Assembly (NCBI GenBank): GCA_949287525.1
Contig: CASEGL010000001.1
Coordinates: 124,001-188,000, forward strand
Direction of reading: 5' to 3'
Length of the DNA stretch: 64,000 nt
Origin: an uncultured Rikenellaceae bacterium
Lineage (GTDB): Bacteria; Bacteroidota; Bacteroidia; Bacteroidales; Rikenellaceae
Part shown: positions 54,797 to 63,231 of the stretch, in pieces
How positions within the stretch are numbered: position 1 is the first letter of the stretch
Layout of the letters: every line of letters starts with the position of its first letter
The notes under the pieces: model-generated
Told to the model about the DNA's origin: nothing
The model's input: only the letters and a program-made list of their open reading frames with translations
The model's database searches: none
Translations under genes and position numbers: made by a program

Positions 54797-54883
54797 GTTT
54801 TCTTCTCTCCCCGCCCGGCGCAACGCCCCGCCGCCGCGCGGCAGCAGTTCCGGATTACGGCAGGTCGGATCGCGGCGGACGCC

Positions 54884-54973
54884 CTGTCTGTACTGTCTGT
54901 ACTGTCTGTCCAGCCTTATCCTGTCCTGTCCTATCCAGCCCCGCCTTGCCCAGGCCAGGCCAGGCCAGGCCAG
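54884..54973. repeat. Microsatellite-like tandem repeats between prfB and frr
   Basis: Three 9-base units (CTGTCTGTA, CTGTCTGTA, CTGTCTGTC) at 54884-54910, two CTGTC units soon after, and 4.6 copies of CAGGC at 54951-54973. The rest of the gap (54797-55055) holds no gene I can support. Confidence 0.7.
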
Positions 54974-55055
54974 TTCAGCCCCGCCACAACAAACCGGACG
55001 GGAGGCTGCGGCCGATGTGCCGCACCCTCCCGTCCGGTATGCAACATGGCGTATG

Positions 55056-55619
55056 TCAGACGGTCATGATCTCCTTCTCCTTCTCGGCCAGCGCATCCTC
55101 AATCTGTTTGCTGTACCGGTCGGTCAGTTTCTGGGCTTCATTCTCGCCGTCCTTGGCCATATCCTCGGGCATGCCGTTCTTCTGCGCGCTCTTGAACGCA
55201 TCGACAGCCTCGCGACGGGCATTGCGCACACTGACGCGCGCCGTCTCGCCTTCGCCCTTGACCTGCTTCACCAGTTCGCGGCGGCGATCCTCGGTCAGCG
55301 CAGGAATGGACAGCCTGATATGTTCGCCGTTATTGGACGGGGTAAGTCCGATATTGGCAACGAGAATAGCCTTCTCAATGGCGGGGATCAGGTTCTTTTC
55401 CCAGGGCTGGATCAGAATCGTCTTCGCATCGGGTACCGTCACGCTGGCCACCTGCGTCACAGGCGTCTGCGATCCGTAATAATCGACCATCACGCCTTTC
55501 AGCACGTTCGGGCTGGCCTTGCCGGCACGGATGCCGAGCAGTGCCTCGTTCAGATGCTCGACAGCCTTGGCCATCTTCTCGGCAGCGATTTCCAATATCA
55601 AGTTTCCTTCTTCTGTCAT
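55056..55619 (-). CDS. frr: Ribosome recycling factor
   Basis: A 187-residue Frr that splits post-termination ribosomes with EF-G. Signatures: [40 protein letters not shown] and [20 protein letters not shown]. It is read from the minus strand with a TlpA-type gene and pyrH upstream; pyrH-frr linkage is widespread, here split by the TlpA gene. Confidence 0.96.
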   Translation of the reverse strand: MTEEGNLILEIAAEKMAKAVEHLNEALLGIRAGKASPNVLKGVMVDYYGSQTPVTQVASVTVPDAKTILIQPWEKNLIPAIEKAILVANIGLTPSNNGEHIRLSIPALTEDRRRELVKQVKGEGETARVSVRNARREAVDAFKSAQKNGMPEDMAKDGENEAQKLTDRYSKQIEDALAEKEKEIMTV

Positions 55620-55654
55620 AAACGTTTGATTTTATCTGGCTTAAATTACTGAAT

Positions 55655-56173
55655 CTATTTGAGCAGGGCTTCGATGCCCCGAATCATCTCATCGAACTCC
55701 TCCGGCGTATAACCCACCGTATAGAAAGCGATCCGGCCGTCGCGCCCGACCACGAAGTTGCGCGGGACATACTTCTCGGCAAACATTTTATAGATCTTCT
55801 GCCCGCCGTCGAAAGCCACCGGGAACGTGTAGCCGTTGCGGGCCACAAAATCCTTCACCGCCCTCTCCGTATCGTCGATCGCGATGGGAAGCAGGACGAA
55901 ATCCTCATGACCGGCAAAGCGCTCCACGACATCCTGCTGCAGACGGGCAATCTCCTTCCGGCACGGAGGACACCACGTCGCCCAGAAATTGACCAATACC
56001 ACCTTGCCTTTCAACTCGGCCATCTGCACGGTGCTTCCGTCGAGCATCTTGACCGAAAATGCCGGCACTTCCATGCCTTCCTTCAACCGTGTCGCCGCAT
56101 CGACGTCGCTCTGGGCGCTTGCGATGCCGCAGCAGAACAGCGCCGCGAACATCAGCGAGAATATTCTCTTCAT
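55655..56173 (-). CDS. TlpA-type periplasmic thiol-disulfide oxidoreductase
   Basis: A 172-residue protein with a signal peptide (residues 1-20, GIASAQ) and a thioredoxin-like AhpC/TSA domain. The active site is WCPPCRKE near residue 68, preceded by VVLVNFWAT. It probably keeps exported cysteine pairs reduced, for example in cytochrome c maturation. It is inserted between pyrH and frr. Confidence 0.88.
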   Translation of the reverse strand: MKRIFSLMFAALFCCGIASAQSDVDAATRLKEGMEVPAFSVKMLDGSTVQMAELKGKVVLVNFWATWCPPCRKEIARLQQDVVERFAGHEDFVLLPIAIDDTERAVKDFVARNGYTFPVAFDGGQKIYKMFAEKYVPRNFVVGRDGRIAFYTVGYTPEEFDEMIRGIEALLK

Positions 56174-56232
56174 AACTCCATTCGTTTTTTATTTCGACGC
56201 GGAACCGGACGTGCCGTTCCCGCCCCCTTTGG

Positions 56233-56940
56233 TTACATGCGCACCAGCGTGCCGATCTGCTCGCCGCCTACGACCCGCTGCAGGTTGCCCTCGGTGTCCA
56301 TATCGAACACGACAATCGGCATGCCGTTCTCGCGGCACAGCGTAAAGGCCGTCAGGTCCATGATCTTCAATCCCCTGCGGTAGATCTCGTCGAACGAAAT
56401 GGCGTCGAACTTCACCGCATCGGGATTCTTCTCCGGATCGGAGTCATAGATGCCGTCCACGCGCGTTCCCTTCAGCAGCACGTCGGCCTCGATCTCGATG
56501 GCACGCAGCGCCGACGCACTGTCGGTCGTAAAGTACGGGTTGGAGGTGCCGCCGCCGATGATGACCACCCAGCCGCGCTGGAGGTAGTCCAGCGCCTTGT
56601 CCTTGGAATAATATTCGCCCACCGGCTCCATGCAGATCGAGGTCAGCACCTTGGCGCGCACGCCTTCGCCCCGCAGCGCCGATTCGAGCGCCAGCGAATT
56701 GATGACGGTCGCCAGCATGCCCATCTGGTCGCCCTTGACACGGTCGAAACCTTTGTCTATGCCCTGCATGCCGCGGAAGATGTTGCCGCCGCCGATCACG
56801 ATGCCGACCTGCACGCCGGCCTCGACAACGGTTTTAATCTGAGCCGCATAGGATTTCAGTACCTCGGCCGACAGGCCGTATTCGCCGTCTCCGGCCAATG
56901 ATTCTCCGCTCAGTTTGAGTAGTACGCGTTTGTATTTCAT
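56233..56940 (-). CDS. pyrH: UMP kinase
   Basis: A 235-residue bacterial UMP kinase, making UDP from UMP. Signatures: KRVLLKLSGESL at the N-terminus, VIGGGNIFRGMQG, and FFTTDSASALRAIEIEADVL-like ADVLLKGTRVDGIYDSDP. The ATG at 56940 was chosen because the earlier in-frame ATGs would precede the family's first strand and sit close to the -7 box. Confidence 0.96.
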   Translation of the reverse strand: MKYKRVLLKLSGESLAGDGEYGLSAEVLKSYAAQIKTVVEAGVQVGIVIGGGNIFRGMQGIDKGFDRVKGDQMGMLATVINSLALESALRGEGVRAKVLTSICMEPVGEYYSKDKALDYLQRGWVVIIGGGTSNPYFTTDSASALRAIEIEADVLLKGTRVDGIYDSDPEKNPDAVKFDAISFDEIYRRGLKIMDLTAFTLCRENGMPIVVFDMDTEGNLQRVVGGEQIGTLVRM

Positions 56941-56969
56941 TTTCCGATTGTTTCCGATCATATTCGACA

Positions 56970-56977
56970 CGAAGATA
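56970..56977 (-). promoter_or_regulatory. -7 box of pyrH
   Basis: Reads TATCTTCG on the minus strand (one mismatch). Divergent from the dxs promoter 33 bases away. Confidence 0.4.
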
Positions 56978-57009
56978 CGATTTTTTCTCGGAACTAACGA
57001 TTATTGGGT

Positions 57010-57017
57010 ATCTTTGC
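57010..57017 (+). promoter_or_regulatory. -7 box of dxs
   Basis: TATCTTTG, a full consensus match, 20 bases before the dxs ATG. The 5' leader is therefore very short. Confidence 0.55.
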
Positions 57018-57037
57018 ATAATCATACGGATCATATC

Positions 57038-58924
57038 ATGTCAGCAACCCCCTACACCTACCTCGATCGTATCGAATCGCCGGCCGACCTGCGCAAGCTC
57101 TCGCTGCCCGAACTCGAAGTGCTGGCACGCGAACTGCGCGACTTCATGGTTTCGGAGCTGAGTGTCAATCCCGGCCATCTGGGGTCGAGTCTGGGAGCCG
57201 TCGAGCTGGCCATGGCGCTGCATTACGTGTACGACACACCGGAAGACAAGATCATCTGGGACGTGGGTCACCAGGCCTATGCCCACAAGATCCTGACCGG
57301 CCGCCGCGAGGCTTTCCACACGAACCGCAAGCTGAACGGCATCAGCGGGTTTCCGCGCATGTCCGAAAGTCCCTACGACGCATTCGGCGCCGGCCACGCC
57401 TCGGTGTCGATCTCGGCGGCACTGGGTATCGCCCAGGCCAACAAGCTGCAGGGCATCCACCGCAACGTGATCGCGGTGATCGGCGACGGCGCCCTGACGG
57501 GCGGCCTGGCCTACGAGGGTCTCAACAACGCCGGCGCCTCGAATGCCGACATGCTCGTCATCCTCAACGACAACCACATGTCGATCAGCCCCAACGTGGG
57601 TGCGCTCACCGAATACCTGCTCGACATCACCACGTCGCGGCACTACAACAAGCTCAAGAACAAGATCTGGAACGCCATGTCGGGGGTTCCCCGCCTGCGC
57701 CGCGAGATCCAGAACTTCGGCAACCTCGTCAAGCAGGGCATCCTGCGCCAGAGCAACCTGTTCGAGAGCCTCAACTTCCGCTACTTCGGGCCGGTGGACG
57801 GCCACGACCTGCAGTCGCTGATCCGCGTTTTCAGCGACATGCGCCGCATTCCCGGCCCCAAACTGCTGCATGTCATCACCCAGAAAGGCAAAGGCTACAA
57901 ACCGGCCGAAAGCAACTCGCCCGTATGGCACGCGCCGGGCAAGTTCGACCCCGCCACGGGACAGCGCCTCTCGACGTCCGACCCGCAGCACGCCCGCTAT
58001 CAGGATGTCTTCGGCCATACGCTGCTGGAGCTGGCCCGACAGGACCCGCGCATCGTGGGCGTCACGCCCGCCATGCTGACCGGCAGTTCGATGGACATTC
58101 TCCAGAAGGAGTTGCCCGACCGCTGCTTCGACGTAGGCATCGCCGAAGGGCATGCCGTCACCTTCTCGGCCGGACTGGCCGCCGGAGGGCTGATTCCCTT
58201 CTGCTGCATCTACTCGACCTTCATGCAGCGCGCCTACGACAACATGATCCACGACGTGGCCATCCAGCAACTGCCCGTCATCTTCTGCCTCGACAGGGCA
58301 GGCCTCGTCGGTGAGGACGGCGTGACCCACCACGGCGTATTCGACCTGGCCTTCATGCGCTCGGTACCCGACATGACGGTCGCCGCACCGGCTGACGAAG
58401 CCGAACTGCGCAACCTGATGTACACGGCGCTGCAGGCCGCCCGTCCGTTCGTGATCCGCTACCCGCGTGGCCGCGGCATCGGCGCCGACTGGCACCAGGC
58501 ACCCCGCATCCTGCCCGTAGGCAAAGGCGAGATCCGCCGCCATGGTACCGACATTGCCGTAATCGCCGTAGGCACCACCCTGCAGGATGTCCTGACGGCA
58601 GCCGAACAGGCCGCCGCGGAAGGCATTTCGGCCGAGGTGGCCAACCTGCGCTTTGTCAAGCCGCTCGACGAGGAGTTGCTGCACGACCTTGCCCGCCGCT
58701 TCCACACTATTATCACCGTTGAGGACGGCACTACCGAAGGCGGGGCAGGCAGCGCCGTCGCCGAGTTCCTTGCGGACAACGACTACGCCACGCACGTCAT
58801 CCGGCTGGGTATTCCCGACCGCTTCATCCACCAGGGTACGGTGGCCGAACTGAAAGCGCTCTGCGGCTACGATGCGGAGGGCATCCGCCGCACGTTGCTC
58901 GAAGCCGCCCGCACACAGGCATAA
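57038..58924 (+). CDS. dxs: 1-deoxy-D-xylulose-5-phosphate synthase
   Basis: A 628-residue thiamine diphosphate enzyme that starts the MEP isoprenoid route from pyruvate and glyceraldehyde-3-phosphate. Signatures: VNPGHLGSSLGAVELAMALH, DVGHQAYAHKILTGRR, the TPP motif GDGALTGGLAYEGLNN, and DRAGLVGEDGVTHHGVFD. The ATG at 57038 follows a -7 box by 20 bases. An intrinsic hairpin follows the gene. Confidence 0.97.
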   Translation: MSATPYTYLDRIESPADLRKLSLPELEVLARELRDFMVSELSVNPGHLGSSLGAVELAMALHYVYDTPEDKIIWDVGHQAYAHKILTGRREAFHTNRKLNGISGFPRMSESPYDAFGAGHASVSISAALGIAQANKLQGIHRNVIAVIGDGALTGGLAYEGLNNAGASNADMLVILNDNHMSISPNVGALTEYLLDITTSRHYNKLKNKIWNAMSGVPRLRREIQNFGNLVKQGILRQSNLFESLNFRYFGPVDGHDLQSLIRVFSDMRRIPGPKLLHVITQKGKGYKPAESNSPVWHAPGKFDPATGQRLSTSDPQHARYQDVFGHTLLELARQDPRIVGVTPAMLTGSSMDILQKELPDRCFDVGIAEGHAVTFSAGLAAGGLIPFCCIYSTFMQRAYDNMIHDVAIQQLPVIFCLDRAGLVGEDGVTHHGVFDLAFMRSVPDMTVAAPADEAELRNLMYTALQAARPFVIRYPRGRGIGADWHQAPRILPVGKGEIRRHGTDIAVIAVGTTLQDVLTAAEQAAAEGISAEVANLRFVKPLDEELLHDLARRFHTIITVEDGTTEGGAGSAVAEFLADNDYATHVIRLGIPDRFIHQGTVAELKALCGYDAEGIRRTLLEAARTQA

Positions 58925-58950
58925 CCCGCAAACAGCACAGCCATAATACC

Positions 58951-58986
58951 AGCGGGGCGGAACCTTTCGAGAGGTTCCGCCCCGCT
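58951..58986 (+). terminator. Hairpin after dxs
   Basis: Perfect 15-pair stem starting AGCGGGGCGGAACCT. There is no T-run on the + strand; it separates dxs from the converging unknown gene. Confidence 0.7.
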
Positions 58987-59028
58987 GGCTGTTGGGGGGA
59001 AGCAACGTTGATCTGTCGAATCGTTTAT

Positions 59029-60495
59029 TTATTGTGCAAGTGCATCTGTTTCCGGTTCCGGGTATTCCACCACAATGCTGTCCACAACATCAAGACCGGA
59101 CTGTCTGATACTGTCCTCATCGGTGATATCGACAATGTAGTTCTGCGGGATGATTTCAAGATAGCTGCGCTGGTCGTAATGGACTCGCGCCATTGGCGTC
59201 CCGATATCGGCTTGTTCCAGCAGGCCGGTTCGCGGAATGCGGACCCAAGAAGTGACCCGGCGGCGACCGTCTGAGAGAGTCTCGGAAGCATATTCCAAAT
59301 AGATGTAATAGGCCGTAATGACACGCTCTATGGCACCATACTCAGCATGGAGGCCATCGTATATCGTGGTCCATGTGCCGTCCGTCAAGTTATCCATAAA
59401 GGCACGGTCAGCACGGTCGGCAATGCGGGTCAGGTGCGTTGGAAATTGCTCGTAGCAATTGGTGTGGAAAACCAGTTCGAGAGAGGTGGGATGCTCCATG
59501 TCGTTTGTGGTGACGGAGCCCAACATACAAGCCCTTTCTGATAATGGCCGACCTTGCAGCAGATTGTGGAGCTGGTCTTCCTTGTATAGCATGAATGAGG
59601 GGCGATCTTCATTCTGCCAAATATACAATTCGTAATAGGTCTCTTTCACCTGCCGCTGTTGGCGGTTGAACTCTTTACGGATGACAATATATTCGCCTCC
59701 AAGACTGTCGAAAAACCAGTATATCGGATTAGGACCTCCACAGTCCCGTTCGCGCCAAATGCCGGACTCCAGATCGGGGTGGAGCAAGTGTTGATAGACA
59801 TATTGATTGGCCAGAAAATTTTGCCGGGGAATATAGTTGTTCTCCAAATTGGCGTAAATATCTACTGCGAAATAGATCAGATCCAAGCGGGTGACACATT
59901 CCCCGTCATGGATACGGCGGGCATAGGCCTTGTATTGTTGAATCAGATAGGGAGCAGACGGGAAGGTGCAGGACATGTAGAGTGGCCGGAGGAAATCGCG
60001 GAGCTGGGTCAACTGTTCCAGCAGTATCGTCGGTGAAACGTCTCCCGTACGGGAACGAAACGTAGGAATCAAGTCGGTAATCAACAACAGCAACAGGGGC
60101 TGATTGAAGCCAGCGGCTGCTTTGGCGGCCACACGGTATGCCTTGTCTGCCGTTTCTGCAAATTTCTCGTCGAGCAGACACCGCAGTACATTACGATGGA
60201 ATTCGGGTTGCGACCGTTTGGTCCCCTTGATCTTCTCATAATAGACTGATGCTTTGGCGTAGTTCGTCAGGAGATCGTCCAGGTCAAAACCGGTACGTTC
60301 TGCCACTTCGCGGGCAAATTCGCTGTATATGCAGCGGGTAATGAATGGAGACTTTCTGCTGAAACTGTTGTTGCCCAGCTGGATGCCCGTGTGAGCGGAC
60401 AGTTCACTGGTTGTGTTGCGCATCAGGCGCAGGTTATGGATGCGATTCAGCCGTTCCGCGAAGGAAGAGCTGTTTATATCATTGCGTGTATTCAT
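59029..60495 (-). CDS. Unrecognised 488-residue protein with a possible N-terminal HTH
   Basis: I do not recognise this protein. It has no signal peptide and no membrane helix. Residues 10-40 (FAERLNRIHNLRLMRNTTSE) resemble a helix-turn-helix, residues 55-200 are helical, and the rest is mixed with many aromatic residues (NPIYWFFDSLGGEYIVIRKE). The C-terminus is acidic (EYPEPETDALA). Base composition looks lower in GC than the core genes to the left but higher than the restriction-modification genes to the right. A plausible promoter (TTG, 21 bases, TAATTTCG) and a perfect palindrome lie upstream. A regulator or stand-alone accessory protein is possible. Confidence 0.75.
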   Translation of the reverse strand: MNTRNDINSSSFAERLNRIHNLRLMRNTTSELSAHTGIQLGNNSFSRKSPFITRCIYSEFAREVAERTGFDLDDLLTNYAKASVYYEKIKGTKRSQPEFHRNVLRCLLDEKFAETADKAYRVAAKAAAGFNQPLLLLLITDLIPTFRSRTGDVSPTILLEQLTQLRDFLRPLYMSCTFPSAPYLIQQYKAYARRIHDGECVTRLDLIYFAVDIYANLENNYIPRQNFLANQYVYQHLLHPDLESGIWRERDCGGPNPIYWFFDSLGGEYIVIRKEFNRQQRQVKETYYELYIWQNEDRPSFMLYKEDQLHNLLQGRPLSERACMLGSVTTNDMEHPTSLELVFHTNCYEQFPTHLTRIADRADRAFMDNLTDGTWTTIYDGLHAEYGAIERVITAYYIYLEYASETLSDGRRRVTSWVRIPRTGLLEQADIGTPMARVHYDQRSYLEIIPQNYIVDITDEDSIRQSGLDVVDSIVVEYPEPETDALAQ

Positions 60496-60514
60496 CCTTG
60501 CAGTTTGCTTGATG

Positions 60515-60546
60515 CGAAATTAGGGAAAAGCCATGACAGTGCTCAA
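60515..60546 (-). promoter_or_regulatory. Possible promoter of the 488-residue gene
   Basis: On the minus strand TTG (60546-60544), 21 bases, TAATTTCG (60522-60515; one mismatch), 20 bases before the ATG. Confidence 0.4.
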
Positions 60547-60595
60547 TGTTTTGGCCGAATCATTTCTGCCATTCGGTTTTTTGTGAACATTCCGT

Positions 60596-60613
60596 CACAT
60601 GTTACGACATGTG
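60596..60613. promoter_or_regulatory. Perfect palindrome, possible operator
   Basis: CACATGT, TACG, ACATGTG: seven-base perfect arms around a four-base centre, about 50 bases upstream of the putative promoter of the 488-residue gene. A dimeric HTH regulator could bind such a site. There is no T-run next to it apart from A6 on the right, so a terminator is less likely. Confidence 0.4.
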
Positions 60614-60777
60614 TAAAAAACAGCCGGTTGACTGAAAATCCGGAGAGATTGCAGAACCGCCGCGACGGCGCATGATGATATTTTTGTTCCTGCAGGGTTC
60701 TGACCAAAGTCTGATCAATGCGGTACTGAAGAGTGGTAAAAACCGGTCCGCTCCATGCGGAATGTGCGGAAATTCAC

Positions 60778-60785
60778 TATCTTTG
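60778..60785 (+). promoter_or_regulatory. -7 box of the candidate small RNA
   Basis: TATCTTTG, a full consensus match, with no reading frame of normal character behind it. A second match (TATTTTTG) is 100 bases upstream at 60679-60686. Confidence 0.5.
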
Positions 60786-60789
60786 TTTC

Positions 60790-60962
60790 AGCAGATTCGA
60801 ATAGACTCTGCAAGACATATTTAGATACGTGAATCTTAGGATTCCCCGACAACGAAACCGCCAATTTTGTTAGACCGCTTCTTGGGAAAGGAGTGGTCAC
60901 ACCTCGAGGGAAGAATAAGCACGGTCTGCACATATTCGTATGGTGCGGACTGCTTGTTTTTT
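60790..60962 (+). ncRNA. Candidate rod-shaped small RNA, 6S RNA-like
   Basis: About 173 bases between a -7 box and an intrinsic terminator. The two ends and interior pair in nested order: 60790-94 with 60950-54, 60798-803 with 60933-38, 60810-16 with 60924-29 (one bulge), 60828-31 with 60920-23, 60835-38 with 60916-19, and 60842-49 with 60904-12 (one bulge). An 11-pair apical hairpin closes it (60873-83 with 60888-98) around GGGA, a GNRA tetraloop. A single long rod with internal loops and about this length is the layout of 6S RNA, which binds RNA polymerase holoenzyme. The pairing is seen by eye; the 6S identity is inferred, and the asymmetric central loop is not a classic one. Confidence 0.5.
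60917..60962 (+). terminator. Terminator at the 3' end of the candidate RNA
   Basis: AAGCA plus GTCTGCAC pair with GTGCGGAC plus TGCTT (two-base bulge, one wobble), followed by GTTTTTT. This stem competes with the closing helices of the rod structure. Confidence 0.75.
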
Positions 60963-60976
60963 CGATCTCGAGGAAG

Positions 60977-61029
60977 GTGCTTGGCAGTACCCGTTGTCAG
61001 ATCGGAGACAGCAGGTTCCGCACTTTTTT
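60977..61029 (+). terminator. Second structured element ending in a T-run
   Basis: Outer arms GTGC/GCAC and inner arms ACC-GTTGTC/GACAGC-GGT (one 1x1 mismatch) enclose an eight-base loop and are followed by T6. It could be a second terminator of the small RNA transcript or a separate small RNA. The interval 61030-61099 to its right is AT-rich and shows nothing I can name. Confidence 0.5.
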
Positions 61030-61099
61030 GTTTATTTTTTATCGGAATTATCTACTTTAGTCTTGTAGTACTATATATCATAAAGATACGATTTTGACT

Positions 61100-61130
61100 G
61101 ATAATACGGGCATTTTTCGCCCGTATTATC
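61100..61130. terminator. Bidirectional terminator at the end of the restriction gene
   Basis: Perfect 12-pair stem GATAATACGGGC / GCCCGTATTATC around a seven-base loop; the right arm overlaps the endonuclease stop codon. A-rich and T-rich flanks lie on both sides. Confidence 0.8.
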
Positions 61131-62229
61131 AGCCCTCACTTATTATATCATTCCATTTGACTTTATGTTGGTATTTGACGGCCTTATCCTCTTTCAGTAA
61201 ATCTACATAATGGTCAATAAATTCAGACGGGTCATTTATTAAGCGCAGATAGTATTTCAAAGTAGAATATACTCCATTGACAATTACTTGACATCCGTGT
61301 ACTCTGCGAATTTTATCAATTTCTTGTTCAATAGCCTCCCAGTCAGCCGCATCCATATTAGCCGTGGTAAGCAAATAATATCTATCAGTTTTGTATATTT
61401 TGAACTTTTCGTAAGAGTCTTTAATAAGTTGAGTCGTAATAGCTATTTCGTGTTTTACTTCAACACCTTCAAATGCACTTCCGTCTGCATTATTTATATC
61501 AATATCCCCTATTCTACCTGATTGAGAATCAGCCGAATTATGGGACTGTAAAGGGCATAATATTTTGCCGTTGTATCTTGAAACTTGTGTCATCATGCAT
61601 TCATAAGCTGCATATAGTGCAACTGTAGGCAAGCGGGATGCCCCATGACATTTGTACTTGAAAGTAAAATGTCTTTCTAAAATTTTGACAATTTTAGCAA
61701 TAGAAAGACTATGTGGTTTAGCAAGGTCTACCTTCAAACCTTCTCTTTGCATAATCAGCATACTAAAGAAGTATGATAGCACAGATTGTGCGTTTATATT
61801 ATTCTCTTGAACATCATTTATAATATGAAGAAAGGCATCTTTTACCTGTTGTGGCTTTATTTTTCCGGGATAATCAAGAGTATATGGGTGGGCTTGCTCA
61901 AGAGACCGAGTAAGCCATCCTGATGTTGACATTGATGGAAAATCAACTGCTTTCAAAAACGGTGTGATATAGTTAGTATCAATAGTTCTTCCGGAGAAGC
62001 CTCCTTCTAACTGTTGTTGGTGACATCTTATGTCTTGACCAGGGAACAATATCTTATGGGATAATAATGTGGTTAAAACAGCAATTATGCCGCGATTATG
62101 TTCCGCACTATTTACTATCAACTTTACCTGATTTGTCATATCTATAGACAAATCTGCCGAGAAACTGTTGTCAGCTACTGCCCTAACGGCATCATTATAT
62201 GTATTTTCAAGTAGTTCTTTATATCCCAT
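61129..62229 (-). CDS. Probable type II restriction endonuclease
   Basis: A 366-residue protein following the methyltransferase by seven bases on the same strand. Residues near 240-260 read GDIDINNADGSAFEGVEVKH, a D-x(n)-ExK arrangement typical of PD-(D/E)XK nucleases, followed by a helix and strand YYLLTTANM. The position next to an orphan-looking m5C methyltransferase makes a cognate nuclease the best reading. The length and LLTTA motif recall SacI-type endonucleases, but the family and recognition site are not established. GC is much lower than in core genes. Confidence 0.72.
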   Translation of the reverse strand: MGYKELLENTYNDAVRAVADNSFSADLSIDMTNQVKLIVNSAEHNRGIIAVLTTLLSHKILFPGQDIRCHQQQLEGGFSGRTIDTNYITPFLKAVDFPSMSTSGWLTRSLEQAHPYTLDYPGKIKPQQVKDAFLHIINDVQENNINAQSVLSYFFSMLIMQREGLKVDLAKPHSLSIAKIVKILERHFTFKYKCHGASRLPTVALYAAYECMMTQVSRYNGKILCPLQSHNSADSQSGRIGDIDINNADGSAFEGVEVKHEIAITTQLIKDSYEKFKIYKTDRYYLLTTANMDAADWEAIEQEIDKIRRVHGCQVIVNGVYSTLKYYLRLINDPSEFIDHYVDLLKEDKAVKYQHKVKWNDIISEG

Positions 62230-62236
62230 GTCAAAA

Positions 62237-63217
62237 TCAGATAAAAAATTGTGCCCTTATTTCTTTTGCCAATTCAGCAATCATAGGTACGCATACTGAA
62301 TTTCCCAACTGCTTATATTGTTCGCTCGTAGGACTTATTTTCTTGTAAGATTCCGGAAATCCCATTAATCTCCAACATTCATCCAATGTCAATTTCCTGA
62401 CCCTGTTATCTGCTGTAAGTATAAAGTAGCGTCCGGAGGTCTCTTGAGAAGGTAATGTTGGATGAACCCCATAAACAGAATAAATTCTGTTTGGCTGTTT
62501 ATGCACACGAGATAAATTTTCTGTGCCATTCCTTACCCCGACCTTTCGTATAGACTTATTTCTATACCCAACAAACATCAAACCTGAAATCGGTTGTTGT
62601 TTTGGGTTGTCAATCAAAGTATATTCATCTCGTTTAAGATATTCAAAATTACCCGATTTATCAAGAAAGTCAATTAATTGTACTTTAGGCATCTTCTTGA
62701 CAAAATCAAACTTGAACTGTCCAATATATGATGCTACTATGATTATTCTTTCTCTGTTCTGCGGCACCCCAAAATCAGATGCGTTGAATACCTTCCATGA
62801 GACATTATATCCATAAGATTCTAATGTGTTTAGAATTACGGATAGCGTTTTCCCATTGTCGTGGTGAACAAGATGTTTCACGTTCTCTAAAAAAACAACA
62901 GGAGGTCTTTTACTTTCTATAATGCGGCAAATCTCAAAAAAAAGATTCCCACGAGAATCCTCAAAACCTTTTTGTTTACCTGAAATACTAAATGGCTGAC
63001 AAGGGAATCCGGCACATAATATGGAGTGTTTTGGAATGTCTTCAACTTCGACTTTACATATATCGCCCAATGGCATATCGCTAAAATTTTGGTAGTATGT
63101 TTTTCTACATTCCTCATTTATGTCGGAAGACATTACGCAATGGAACCCCGCTTGTTCCATTCCAATTCGTATTCCGCCTACACCACAAAACAAATCAATA
63201 AAAGTTACTGTCTCCAT
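62237..63217 (-). CDS. DNA (cytosine-5-)-methyltransferase
   Basis: A 326-residue m5C methyltransferase with all main motifs: I FIDLFCGVGGIRIGMEQAGF, IV GFPCQPFSISG with the catalytic PCQ cysteine, VI FLENVKHL, VIII FGVPQNRERI, and X YKQLGNSVCVPMIAELA. The target-recognition region (about residues 185-260) is short and of unknown specificity. It protects host DNA from the nuclease encoded next to it. The start codon is 14 bases after the transposase stop, without an obvious ribosome-binding site. Confidence 0.93.
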   Translation of the reverse strand: METVTFIDLFCGVGGIRIGMEQAGFHCVMSSDINEECRKTYYQNFSDMPLGDICKVEVEDIPKHSILCAGFPCQPFSISGKQKGFEDSRGNLFFEICRIIESKRPPVVFLENVKHLVHHDNGKTLSVILNTLESYGYNVSWKVFNASDFGVPQNRERIIIVASYIGQFKFDFVKKMPKVQLIDFLDKSGNFEYLKRDEYTLIDNPKQQPISGLMFVGYRNKSIRKVGVRNGTENLSRVHKQPNRIYSVYGVHPTLPSQETSGRYFILTADNRVRKLTLDECWRLMGFPESYKKISPTSEQYKQLGNSVCVPMIAELAKEIRAQFFI

Positions 63218-63231
63218 TTTGTGTTTTATCT

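Noticed and set aside
54884..54973. CRISPR-like short repeats
   Set aside because: Units of 5-9 bases in direct contact without spacers; this is microsatellite-type sequence, and there are no cas genes.
57041..59005. Long open frame antisense to dxs
   Set aside because: A by-product of high GC and the codon pattern of dxs; no start signals or domain features.
60867..61097. Short + strand frame within the candidate RNA region
   Set aside because: It begins at a TTG, crosses two terminators and has no ribosome-binding site; the RNA structure explains the region better.
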